DNA from: UBA3478 sp038134285
GTDB taxonomy: Bacteria > Bacteroidota > Bacteroidia > Flavobacteriales > Flavobacteriaceae
Reading direction: 5' to 3'
Assembly (NCBI GenBank): GCA_038134285.1
Contig: JAYPUW010000004.1
Coordinates: forward strand, 131,441-195,440
Length of the DNA: 64,000 nucleotides
The position numbers and the translations under genes are program-made. Under the pieces are notes generated by a model that was not told where the DNA came from, searched no databases, and worked only from the letters and a program-made list of their open reading frames with translations. Below are positions 42,790 to 51,042 of this stretch, piece after piece. Within the stretch, counting starts at the first letter, position 1. The number at the start of each line of letters is the position of its first letter.

Positions 42790-43679
42790 GTTCCTTTATT
42801 GAAAAGTCGTATCAGGGCAAAACTCAAGCATGGCGCTATTTACTAGTTCCTATTGCGTTTATAGCATTCATGAGCTACAACTATTGGGCTACTCTTCAAT
42901 CTTCAGCAAATACCAATGAGATGATGCAGGTTATGATTCAGAGTATGGGAGCCACGACCGTTCTTGCCTTATTGTTATTGCCATTGGCAATCGGATTTTT
43001 TGTGCTTCTTATCTATGGGCTGCAGGTGTTGCGAATGCCCATGGTCGGACTTTTTACCTCAAGAACTTCTTTTGACTGGAGGCGTCTCTTCTTCGCCTTT
43101 GTACTATGGTCGTTTGTAATAGGATGTTCAACCTTTTTAGACTTTGTGCTTGCGCCTGAGGCATATGAAGTTCAATTTTCATGGGATACTTTTTGGCCTT
43201 TTGCACTTGTAGCTATTTTACTCATACCCCTTCAAACTAGTTTTGAAGAATTACTATTTAGAGGACATATGACTCAAGGTTTAGGCATGATGACTAAGAG
43301 CAGGGCTGTAGCGTTTATTGTGCCTTCAGTGATCTTTGGTCTTATGCATATAGGAAACCCTGAAGTCTCAAAATTAGGGTATGGCATATTGGCCTATTAT
43401 ATCGGTTCGGGTTTGTTTTTTGGGGCAATGACCCTTTTGGATGAGGGTACAGAGTTAGCATTGGGGTTTCATGCATCAAACAATCTGATTGGAGCTTTGC
43501 TGGTTTCTACGGATTGGACAGCCTTTCAAGTTCCTTCGATTCTCAAGGATATCGGTGAGCCTTCATTTGGAATTGATGCCCTAATTCCACTTCTAGTGAT
43601 TTATCCTATTGTGTTGTGGGTCTTATATAAGAAATACCATTGGGACCAAATAGGAGCAAAGCTTCTCGGAAAGTTGTGA
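42786..43679 (+). CDS. CPBP family (Abi) membrane metalloprotease-like protein
   Basis: A 297-residue protein with about seven to eight membrane helices and the CPBP motifs EELLFRGHM (EExxxR), FGLMHIGNPE and LGFHASNN. Relatives include Rce1-like prenyl-protein proteases and many with unknown substrates. ATG 42786 overlaps the menC stop; a TTG at 42765 would add seven residues. Located in the men operon, but its link to menaquinone is unproven. Confidence 0.85.
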   Translation: MSSFIEKSYQGKTQAWRYLLVPIAFIAFMSYNYWATLQSSANTNEMMQVMIQSMGATTVLALLLLPLAIGFFVLLIYGLQVLRMPMVGLFTSRTSFDWRRLFFAFVLWSFVIGCSTFLDFVLAPEAYEVQFSWDTFWPFALVAILLIPLQTSFEELLFRGHMTQGLGMMTKSRAVAFIVPSVIFGLMHIGNPEVSKLGYGILAYYIGSGLFFGAMTLLDEGTELALGFHASNNLIGALLVSTDWTAFQVPSILKDIGEPSFGIDALIPLLVIYPIVLWVLYKKYHWDQIGAKLLGKL

Positions 43680-43682
43680 TTT

Positions 43683-44708
43683 ATGTGGAATGCTAATTTC
43701 AGTATAAATACCGAGAGCGCTTCTCATTCCTACAGAGCTGAACTTGAATCGATGGTGACGTTGCTGCGCGAGGGTAAAAGTCTGAGCGTTCAGAGTTCTG
43801 GTTCTACCGGAAAGCCCAAATCTTTTGATCTCGACATTGAGGATGCTTTGGCCTCAGCGGATCTCACCTTGAATTTTTTTAATTTAAAGGCCAAACAGCG
43901 GGCCCTAGTGGCTCTACCTCTGCAAGCCGTTTCTGGTTCCTTGATGGTCCTTAGAGCGATGCGTGCTGGGCTTGAACTTCATGCCGTCAAACCTCAAGCA
44001 AATCCGTTTCTTGGATTTGAAGATAAAGAAGATGGATTCTTTGATTTTGTAGCCCTTACTCCTTATCAATTGGCTCATAGCATTAAGCATTTAAGGCTAG
44101 TAAAAACACTGCTTGTGGGAGGAGCTAGGCTTTCAAATTCGGTAATAAGTTATATTCCAAAAGGGTGTCAAATCACGATTTTTGAATCTTACGGCATGAC
44201 AGAGACCCTTTCCCACGTTGCGCTTAGAAAGCGTTACCCGATTGAAGAGCGATTGTTTACTGCACTATCGGTAGTTCAATTTACAACCGGAGAAGCCGGC
44301 AATCTGATTATACATGCTCCACACCTCAAACAGTGCACTGTGGTCACTAATGATAGCGTACACTTGTATTCTGAGAAGCAATTTGAGTATATAGGTCGAC
44401 TAGATCATGTCATTAACTCGGGTGGAATAAAACTCTTTCCTGAACGCATTGAACGAAAAGTTTCAAACGTATTTAGAGATTTGGTATTTTTCGTTTCCGC
44501 AATGCCACACCCTGAATTAGGAGAACAAGTTGGACTCGTTATAGAAGGAGACGAGGCTCTTCGAAAAGAGGTTGAAAAAAGATTAGATCAGATCTCATGG
44601 GAACGATACGAGAAGCCCAAGATAGTATATGCGCTGTCTAAATTTTTCTATACTTCTACTCAAAAATTCGATCGCTTAAAGATGCTTGGGCATCTAAACC
44701 TGAAGTAA
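43683..44708 (+). CDS. menE: MenE, o-succinylbenzoate-CoA ligase (short form)
   Basis: A 341-residue AMP-binding enzyme with the P-loop-like SSGSTGKPKSF, FESYGMTETLSH and the C-terminal GRLDHVINSGGIKLFPE. It activates o-succinylbenzoate as its CoA thioester. Typical MenE is about 450-490 residues; the flavobacterial form lacks much of the N-terminal subdomain, as here. It is the last men gene and overlaps the convergent carboxylase gene by 15 bases. Confidence 0.9.
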   Translation: MWNANFSINTESASHSYRAELESMVTLLREGKSLSVQSSGSTGKPKSFDLDIEDALASADLTLNFFNLKAKQRALVALPLQAVSGSLMVLRAMRAGLELHAVKPQANPFLGFEDKEDGFFDFVALTPYQLAHSIKHLRLVKTLLVGGARLSNSVISYIPKGCQITIFESYGMTETLSHVALRKRYPIEERLFTALSVVQFTTGEAGNLIIHAPHLKQCTVVTNDSVHLYSEKQFEYIGRLDHVINSGGIKLFPERIERKVSNVFRDLVFFVSAMPHPELGEQVGLVIEGDEALRKEVEKRLDQISWERYEKPKIVYALSKFFYTSTQKFDRLKMLGHLNLK

Positions 44709-46328
44709 TCCTAGTGAAAAGGGTTCGATTTGTGAATTATTATTTGCCATTTCTATCCCTATCGAGAGGTGTTTTCGGGTCTCTACTGGGTCAATGACAC
44801 CATCTGTCCACAGTCTCGCTGCTGCGTAATAAGGTGAGGTAGAATTCGCATACTTCTGTTCAATTTCTTCGAGAAGTGTTTTGCGTTCTTTTTCTGATAA
44901 GGATTGCTTTGCATTTTTTCGTTTACTTTCTTCGATTTGAAGCAGTACCTTTGATGCAGATTGTCCGCTCATCACAGCAATTTCAGCTGAGGGCCATGCG
45001 AAGATTAGTCTCGGATCATAGGCTTTTCCACACATGGCGTAATTGCCAGCCCCATAAGAGTTACCTACAACTATAGTAAACTTAGGCACTACAGAGTTGC
45101 TCACAGCATTGACAAGCTTTGCACCATCTTTAATAATTCCTTGATGTTCACTTTTACTCCCTACCATAAATCCAGTGACGTCTTGGATAAAAACTAAAGG
45201 AATCTTCTTTTGATTGCAATTAGCGATAAAGCGTGTGGCTTTATCCGAAGCGTCAGAATAGATGACTCCGCCAATTTGCATTTCGCCTTTGGCGTTTTTA
45301 ATCACTTTTCTTTCATTCGCTACAATGCCTACTGCCCATCCATCAATGCGTGCATAACCCGTAATCAATGTCTTGCCGTAATTTTCTTTGTAGGGCTCAA
45401 AAGAATTCTTGTCTATAAAGCATTCTAGAAGGTCGAGCATTGGGTATTGCTCTGATCTATTGTCAGGTAAAATACTGTAAATCTCGTCTGGATTTTTGCT
45501 GGGGGCAACGGATGTAATTCGGTTAAATCCAGCAGTTTCTGAGGTTCCTAATTTTGAAATAATCGATTGAATTTTTTTTAAGGCCTCTTGATCTGATGGA
45601 ACAGCATAATCAACCATACCAGATATGGCGCTGTGGGTATGCGCTCCTCCGAGTGTTTCTTTATCTACCTCTTCGCCAACGGCAGCTTTCACGAGGTAAG
45701 GGCCAGCTAAAAAGATAGATCCTGTGTTCTCTACAATTATGGCTTCATCGCTCATGATGGGTAGGTAAGCGCCACCAGCAACGCAAGAGCCCATTATTGC
45801 AGCAATCTGGGTAATACCTATACTGCTCATTTTGGCATTATTTCTGAAAATTCGACCGAAATGCTCTTTGTCGGCAAATGTGTCTTCTTGTATTGGTAGG
45901 TAAATACCTGCGCTGTCTACAAGATATACGATAGGCAGTCTGTTTTCGATAGCAATCTCTTGCGCTCTTAGGTTCTTTTTTGCAGTCATAGGGAACCAAG
46001 CTCCCGCCTTAACTGAGGCATCGTTTGCTACTACCACACAGAGCCTTCCTTCAATTCTGCCGATCTGAACGACTACACCGGCCGATGGACATCCTCCGTG
46101 TTCTTCATACATCTGGTCAGCTGCTAGTTGACCGATTTCAATAATCTCTGATTTTTTGTCAAACAAGAAGCTCAAACGTTCACGAGCAGTCATTTTGCCT
46201 TGATCCGTCTGTTTTTGAAGTTTAGAAGCTCCTCCGCCATGGCTCGCTTCTTCTTTCTTATCGTGGAGAAACTTTACCGCATTACGATGGTGTATTTCGC
46301 GTGCAAGCTCTTTTTTCGTCTTGGTCAT
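44694..46328 (-). CDS. Acyl-CoA carboxylase carboxyltransferase (beta) subunit
   Basis: A 544-residue biotin-dependent carboxyltransferase with both crotonase-like halves: KMTARERLSFLFD, VVANDASVKAGAWFPMTAKKNLRAQEIA, GSCVAGGAYLPIMSDE, and VVGNSYGAGNYAMCGKAYDPR in the second half. Motifs are closest to methylcrotonyl-CoA carboxylase beta (leucine breakdown), with propionyl-CoA carboxylase as alternative. No biotin-carboxylase alpha subunit is adjacent. Divergent from the CAL67264/ettA pair. Confidence 0.88.
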   Translation of the reverse strand: MTKTKKELAREIHHRNAVKFLHDKKEEASHGGGASKLQKQTDQGKMTARERLSFLFDKKSEIIEIGQLAADQMYEEHGGCPSAGVVVQIGRIEGRLCVVVANDASVKAGAWFPMTAKKNLRAQEIAIENRLPIVYLVDSAGIYLPIQEDTFADKEHFGRIFRNNAKMSSIGITQIAAIMGSCVAGGAYLPIMSDEAIIVENTGSIFLAGPYLVKAAVGEEVDKETLGGAHTHSAISGMVDYAVPSDQEALKKIQSIISKLGTSETAGFNRITSVAPSKNPDEIYSILPDNRSEQYPMLDLLECFIDKNSFEPYKENYGKTLITGYARIDGWAVGIVANERKVIKNAKGEMQIGGVIYSDASDKATRFIANCNQKKIPLVFIQDVTGFMVGSKSEHQGIIKDGAKLVNAVSNSVVPKFTIVVGNSYGAGNYAMCGKAYDPRLIFAWPSAEIAVMSGQSASKVLLQIEESKRKNAKQSLSEKERKTLLEEIEQKYANSTSPYYAAARLWTDGVIDPVETRKHLSIGIEMANNNSQIEPFSLGLLQV

Positions 46329-46408
46329 GGCCCTTTGGTTTGCAGCTGCAATTTACGATTAATTAAAGCATTTTTACGACCTTTACCCACCTAACACCAT
46401 AAGCTATT

Positions 46409-46585
46409 ATGAATAAAAATACTGTCTTAGCCTACGCTACTTTTTTGATGATTTTGATGGGGCTCGTTTTGCTCGCCCTTGCCGCGTTTAAATACGATGA
46501 GGTTGCAGGATGGGGTTTTGCTACCGTCGGAATTGGCTTCTTTGCAATAGCCTGGGTGTTTAATGCATTAAAAGGTCGCGTTTAA
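46409..46585 (+). CDS. Small membrane protein (CAL67264 family)
   Basis: A 58-residue protein, two membrane helices: MNKNTVLAYATFLMILMGLVL and a second ending AIAWVFNALKGRV, with KYDEVAGWGFA between. It matches the short Flavobacteriia membrane family named after CAL67264. Function unknown. Twelve bases separate it from ettA, so it is likely cotranscribed. Confidence 0.85.
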   Translation: MNKNTVLAYATFLMILMGLVLLALAAFKYDEVAGWGFATVGIGFFAIAWVFNALKGRV

Positions 46586-46597
46586 ATTTTGTAAAAC

Positions 46598-48289
46598 ATG
46601 TCAGACGATAAAAAGGTAATATTTTCAATGTCGGGGGTTACTAAGACCTTCACGAATTCCAAAACTCCTGTATTAAATAATATCTACTTGAGTTTCTTTT
46701 ACGGAGCAAAGATTGGTATTCTGGGGCTCAATGGCTCGGGTAAATCAACCCTACTCAAGATTATAGCTGGGGTAGACACCAATTACCGAGGAGATGTCGT
46801 TTTTTCTCACGGATATTCTGTGGGATATTTAGAACAAGAGCCTCATCTTGATGAGTCTAAAACGGTTGTTGAGATTGTAAAAGAAGGAGTGGCGGAAACT
46901 GTTGCTGTTCTCGATCGATATAATGAAATTAATGACTTATTCGGTCTTCCAGAGAATTATGAGGATGCTGATAAGATGCAAAAGTTAATGGACGAACAAG
47001 CCAAGCTTCAAGATCAAATAGACGCTTTGAATGCTTGGGAACTAGACACCAAACTTGCTATTGCGATGGATGCCCTTCGCACCCCTGAACCTGATACGCC
47101 GATCAAGGTGTTGAGCGGAGGGGAGCGACGTCGTGTTGCTCTTTGCCGTCTATTACTAAAAGAACCCGATGTATTGCTATTGGATGAGCCCACCAACCAT
47201 CTAGATGCTGAATCTGTATTATGGCTTGAGCAGCATTTAGCCCGCTATAAGGGAACGGTCATTGCAGTAACCCACGACCGCTATTTCTTAGATAATGTAG
47301 CCGGATGGATTCTTGAATTGGATAGAGGAGAAGGTATCCCATGGAAAGGAAATTACTCTTCTTGGTTAGAGCAAAAGGCGAAACGTCTTGAGCAAGAGAG
47401 CAAGCAGGCAAGTAAACGTCAGAAAACACTAGAACGGGAATTAGAATGGGTGCGTCAAGGTGCTAAGGGAAGGCAAACCAAGCAGAAAGCGAGATTGAAT
47501 AATTACGATAAACTGCTCAATCAAGACCAAAAACTATTAGAAGAACGACTTGAAATCTATATTCCTAATGGGCCGCGACTAGGCACTAATGTGCTAGAGG
47601 CTAATGCTATTTCTAAAGGCTTTGGTGACCGATTACTCTATGAAAATTTAAGCTTTAAGCTTCCGCAGGCAGGTATTGTTGGGGTAATTGGTCCGAATGG
47701 AGCTGGAAAAACAACACTTTTTAAGATGATTATGTCAGAGTTAGAGCCTGATTTTGGAACTTTTACGGTAGGAGAAACGGCTAAGATTGCCTACATAGAT
47801 CAGACGCATTCAGATATAGATCCAGAAAAATCGATTTGGGAAAACTTCTCAGAGGGACAAGAACTCATCATGATGGGGCAGCGAGAGGTGAATTCAAGAG
47901 CTTATTTGAGTCGATTTAATTTCTCCGGAAGCGAACAAAATAAGAAGGTAAAGCTGTTGTCTGGTGGTGAGCGAAACCGTTTACACTTGGCAATGACCCT
48001 AAAAGAAGAGGGTAATGTATTACTTTTAGATGAGCCTACTAATGACTTGGATATCAATACATTAAGATCGCTTGAAGAAGGTCTTGAAAATTTTGCCGGA
48101 TGTGCTGTTGTCATCTCGCATGACCGATGGTTCCTAGACCGTATTTGTACGCACATACTGGCCTTTGAAGGAAATTCTTCGGTTTACTTTTTCGAAGGTT
48201 CCTTTTCAGACTATGAAGAAAACAAACGTCAGCGATTGGGTAAAGACATTAACCCAACACGCATTAAATACAAAAAACTAACACGTTAG
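46598..48289 (+). CDS. ettA: EttA, energy-dependent translational throttle (ABC-F)
   Basis: A 563-residue protein with two ABC domains: first Walker A GLNGSGKST with LSGGERRRVALC and DEPTNHLD, then a charged linker (P-site tRNA-interaction motif region), then GPNGAGKTT, LSGGERNRLHLA and DEPTNDLD. EttA binds the ribosomal E site and gates entry into elongation depending on ATP/ADP. Close in length to E. coli EttA (555). Confidence 0.95.
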   Translation: MSDDKKVIFSMSGVTKTFTNSKTPVLNNIYLSFFYGAKIGILGLNGSGKSTLLKIIAGVDTNYRGDVVFSHGYSVGYLEQEPHLDESKTVVEIVKEGVAETVAVLDRYNEINDLFGLPENYEDADKMQKLMDEQAKLQDQIDALNAWELDTKLAIAMDALRTPEPDTPIKVLSGGERRRVALCRLLLKEPDVLLLDEPTNHLDAESVLWLEQHLARYKGTVIAVTHDRYFLDNVAGWILELDRGEGIPWKGNYSSWLEQKAKRLEQESKQASKRQKTLERELEWVRQGAKGRQTKQKARLNNYDKLLNQDQKLLEERLEIYIPNGPRLGTNVLEANAISKGFGDRLLYENLSFKLPQAGIVGVIGPNGAGKTTLFKMIMSELEPDFGTFTVGETAKIAYIDQTHSDIDPEKSIWENFSEGQELIMMGQREVNSRAYLSRFNFSGSEQNKKVKLLSGGERNRLHLAMTLKEEGNVLLLDEPTNDLDINTLRSLEEGLENFAGCAVVISHDRWFLDRICTHILAFEGNSSVYFFEGSFSDYEENKRQRLGKDINPTRIKYKKLTR

Positions 48290-48300
48290 ATGCAGTAATC

Positions 48301-48332
48301 TTGCGCTTTTGCCCTAAATCGCTATATATTTG
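48301..48332 (+). promoter_or_regulatory. Promoter of the coiled-coil protein (-33 TTG, -7 TATATTTG)
   Basis: TTG at 48301-48303, 21 bases, TATATTTG at 48325-48332, a good Bacteroidota match; the ATG is 36 bases downstream. It makes the next gene independent of ettA. Confidence 0.75.
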
Positions 48333-48368
48333 CAGCAAATAAAGAAACCAAACTTAAGATTTTAAATT

Positions 48369-49241
48369 ATGGAAAAAAACCAGTCTAAAGCGTTACCTGC
48401 GATACTTGGGGTTCTTTTTGTAGCAGCCACTGCTTTCGCTATTAGCCTATACATTAGCGGTAAAAATACCGAGGAAGCTTTGAATGCTGAGAAAACGGCA
48501 GTTATTGAAGAGTTAGAAGGATTAAAATCAGATTACGACAAATCGATTCTAGAGAACAATGCCCTAAGTGAGGAGCTTCTAGCTGCTAGAGGAGAAATCG
48601 CTAGCTATATCGATTCACTTTCTGCACTAAAAGCAGATGTAACGACTTTGATGCGTTTTCGTAGTCAAGTATATCAGCTTCGTAGAGAGCGTGAAACTTT
48701 AATGGCTCGTTTAGATTCTCTTTCTGCGAGCAATGTTGCTCTTAAGTCATTGAATGAAAAAACTCAGGCGGAGTTAGAGCGAGTTGCTGCACTTAACGAT
48801 TCAATCGTTCAGCAAAATATCATTCTGGAGCAAGAAAATAGAATTGCTGCTCAGCTTAAATTGGATATGCTTGATGTACAGGCTGTTCGAGTTAAGACTA
48901 ACGGAGACTTCAAGTCAGTTAAGCGCGCTAATAGAGCAGACAATTTTAAAGTTTGTTTTACTGTTAGAGACAACGCCGTTACTAAAGCTGGAGACAAGAA
49001 CTTCTTCATCGAAGTAATGGGCCCTGACGGTGCTTTAATGGGTAATACAGAGACAGTTACTGTTAATAGCCGCACATTAAATGTGAGTAAGGTTACTGCT
49101 TTCTATTACGAAAACCAAACCTTAGACGTTTGCGATTACGTAGAGAATGGAGGAGCTGATTTTCCTAAGGGAAGTTATATGGTAAATATTTATGACAACG
49201 ATTTAGAATTAATCGGTACGTCAAAATTTTATTTGAAGTAA
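48369..49241 (+). CDS. Membrane-anchored coiled-coil protein, unknown function
   Basis: A 290-residue protein: one N-terminal helix (about 9-28), a long coiled coil (about 34-165) with heptads, and a C-terminal beta domain (about 170-290) including FKVCFTVRDN and KGSYMVNIYDNDLELIG. The domain order suggests a periplasmic anchor or scaffold. Homologues in Flavobacteriia are sometimes called 'ParA', which is not supported: no P-loop is present. It has a good promoter and a strong terminator, so it is a single-gene unit. Confidence 0.8.
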   Translation: MEKNQSKALPAILGVLFVAATAFAISLYISGKNTEEALNAEKTAVIEELEGLKSDYDKSILENNALSEELLAARGEIASYIDSLSALKADVTTLMRFRSQVYQLRRERETLMARLDSLSASNVALKSLNEKTQAELERVAALNDSIVQQNIILEQENRIAAQLKLDMLDVQAVRVKTNGDFKSVKRANRADNFKVCFTVRDNAVTKAGDKNFFIEVMGPDGALMGNTETVTVNSRTLNVSKVTAFYYENQTLDVCDYVENGGADFPKGSYMVNIYDNDLELIGTSKFYLK

Positions 49242-49263
49242 TTCATATCATAAATACCTCATG

Positions 49264-49294
49264 AAAAAAAAGGCTCCCATTGGGAGCCTTTTTT
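49264..49294. terminator. Bidirectional terminator
   Basis: AAAAAAAGGCTCCC-ATT-GGGAGCCTTTTTT: a long perfect stem with A and T runs on both sides, between the convergent coiled-coil gene and fumC. Confidence 0.93.
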
Positions 49295-49310
49295 ATTGCG
49301 GTCTTTTTAT

Positions 49311-50705
49311 TTAAAACGAACCAATCATATCTTCAGGGCGTACCCATGCATCGTACTCTTCTGCAGTAACATATCCTAAACGAATAGCTTCTTCTTTAAG
49401 TGTAGTCCCATTAGCATGTGCTGCATTCGCAATCTCTGCTGCCTTGTAATACCCAATCTTGGTATTCAAAGCTGTTACTAGCATTAGCGAGTTATTGACA
49501 AGTTCTTGAATGCGTTTTGTATTCGGTTCAATCCCTACTGCACAATGTTCGTTAAAGCTCAAAGCAGCATCTCCAATGAGTTGAGCAGATTGTAAGAAAT
49601 TAGCAGCCATAAGTGGTTTGAAGACATTCAGTTCGTAATGTCCTTGTGTTCCTCCAATAGTAATCGCGACATCATTCCCCATAATTTGTGCGCATACCAT
49701 AGTAAGTGCCTCTGATTGTGTTGGGTTGACTTTCCCTGGCATAATTGAACTCCCTGGCTCGTTAGCCGGAATAATGAGTTCACCTATGCCAGATCGTGGC
49801 CCTGAGGCCATCATTCGAATATCGTTTGCAATTTTATTCAATGACACTGCAATCTGCTTCAATGCAGAATGCGATTCTACGATGGCATCATGAGAGGCTA
49901 GAGCTTCAAATTTATTTTGAGCGGTGACGAATGGAAGCCCAGTAAACTGTGCAATGTAAGCTGCAACCTTTTCTGCATACCCCTTTGGAGTATTTAATCC
50001 TGTTCCAACTGCAGTTCCACCCAATGCCAATTCAGACAAATGGGTTAAACTGTTCTGTGCAGACTTGATTCCGAATTCGAGCTGCGCTACGTATCCAGAA
50101 AATTCTTGACCTAAAGTTAGGGGAGTGGCATCCATTAAATGAGTACGACCAATTTTCACAACATCTATGAATGCTTGACCTTTTTGGTAAAGGGTAGTTT
50201 TTAGGGTTTCTATAGCAGGAATACTGTGGCGTACTAATTTATCGTAACAAGCGATATGCATCGCCGTAGGAAAAGTATCATTTGATGATTGTGATTTATT
50301 TACGTCGTCATTCGGACTCAGGGTACGATCACCTTGTCCTAAGACCTTTCCTTCTAAAACATGAGCACGATTGGCGATAACTTCATTTACATTCATATTG
50401 CTTTGAGTACCAGAACCAGTTTGCCAAATCACTAACGGAAATTGATCTTGCAATTGTCCTTCTAGAAGTTCATCGCATACTTTTGCGATCAAATCTCTTT
50501 TGTTTTCATCTAATACCCCCAATTCGGCATTGGTGTATGCTGCGGCCTTCTTAAGAACAGCAAACCCTCTGATAATCTCAATAGGCATTGAACCACTTGG
50601 TCCTATCTTAAAATTATTGATAGAACGCTGCGTTTGCGCGCCCCAAAAGGCATCTTGAGGAACTTGAACCTCACCCATAGTGTCTTTCTCAATTCTATAG
50701 CTCAT
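49311..50705 (-). CDS. fumC: FumC, class II fumarate hydratase
   Basis: A 464-residue class II fumarase/aspartase-superfamily enzyme with the signature GSSIMPGKVNP, TGSGTQSNMNVNEVIANRA and KIGRTHLMDATPLTLGQE. It interconverts fumarate and malate in the TCA cycle and does not use an Fe-S cluster. Single gene with a -7 box 17 bases upstream and a strong terminator downstream. Confidence 0.96.
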   Translation of the reverse strand: MSYRIEKDTMGEVQVPQDAFWGAQTQRSINNFKIGPSGSMPIEIIRGFAVLKKAAAYTNAELGVLDENKRDLIAKVCDELLEGQLQDQFPLVIWQTGSGTQSNMNVNEVIANRAHVLEGKVLGQGDRTLSPNDDVNKSQSSNDTFPTAMHIACYDKLVRHSIPAIETLKTTLYQKGQAFIDVVKIGRTHLMDATPLTLGQEFSGYVAQLEFGIKSAQNSLTHLSELALGGTAVGTGLNTPKGYAEKVAAYIAQFTGLPFVTAQNKFEALASHDAIVESHSALKQIAVSLNKIANDIRMMASGPRSGIGELIIPANEPGSSIMPGKVNPTQSEALTMVCAQIMGNDVAITIGGTQGHYELNVFKPLMAANFLQSAQLIGDAALSFNEHCAVGIEPNTKRIQELVNNSLMLVTALNTKIGYYKAAEIANAAHANGTTLKEEAIRLGYVTAEEYDAWVRPEDMIGSF

Positions 50706-50722
50706 AATTCATTTTTGAAATA

Positions 50723-50730
50723 CAAAGATA
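50723..50730 (-). promoter_or_regulatory. -7 promoter element for fumC
   Basis: Minus-strand TATCTTTG, exact TAnnTTTG match, 17 bases before the fumC ATG. No strong -33 TTG. Confidence 0.5.
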
Positions 50731-50771
50731 GCCATCAAAATGCTCTAGCGTTTTAAAATTCGATCTTCAGG

Positions 50772-50804
50772 TTTGTACTGTACATTGAAATCGACTTATA
50801 TTCG
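50772..50804 (+). promoter_or_regulatory. Possible promoter of small membrane protein
   Basis: TTTG at 50772-50775, 21 bases, TATATTCG at 50797-50804. The -7 box has one mismatch (C for T) from TAnnTTTG. The start codon at 50823 is 18 bases downstream. Confidence 0.45.
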
Positions 50805-50822
50805 TAGCGTAAAAGAAACAGC

Positions 50823-50993
50823 ATGATTGAGTTCGATCAATATCTAGGATTTATAGCCTTTTTAACTATCCTAACCATTGGGTTTTGGTTGATGATTTTT
50901 CTTTTGACTTTTGTAATCCCTTACTGGGTAACAGGAAGTCTCATTGAATTCTTAAAAGAAAAGAAAAAGGAGCGCGAAGCAGCTAAAAACTAA
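50823..50993 (+). CDS. Small membrane protein, unknown function
   Basis: A 56-residue protein: MIEFDQYLGF, then one or two hydrophobic stretches (about 9-43, AFLTILTIGFWLMIFLLTFV, IPYWVTGS), and a charged tail EKKKEREAAKN. It has its own likely promoter and a terminator immediately downstream, which supports a real gene. No named family recognised. Confidence 0.65.
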   Translation: MIEFDQYLGFIAFLTILTIGFWLMIFLLTFVIPYWVTGSLIEFLKEKKKEREAAKN

Positions 50994-51009
50994 AACTCCT
51001 TTGCTTAAT

Positions 51010-51042
51010 ACTAAAAAACCCGCAGACGCGGGACTTTTTAGT
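51010..51042. terminator. Bidirectional terminator
   Basis: ACTAAAAAA-CCCGC-AGAC-GCGGG-ACTTTTTAGT: GC stem extended by A-T pairing, between the small membrane-protein gene and the outer-membrane receptor gene. Confidence 0.85.

Noticed and set aside
48369..49241. ParA-like chromosome partitioning protein
   Set aside because: No P-loop; the protein is a membrane-anchored coiled coil.
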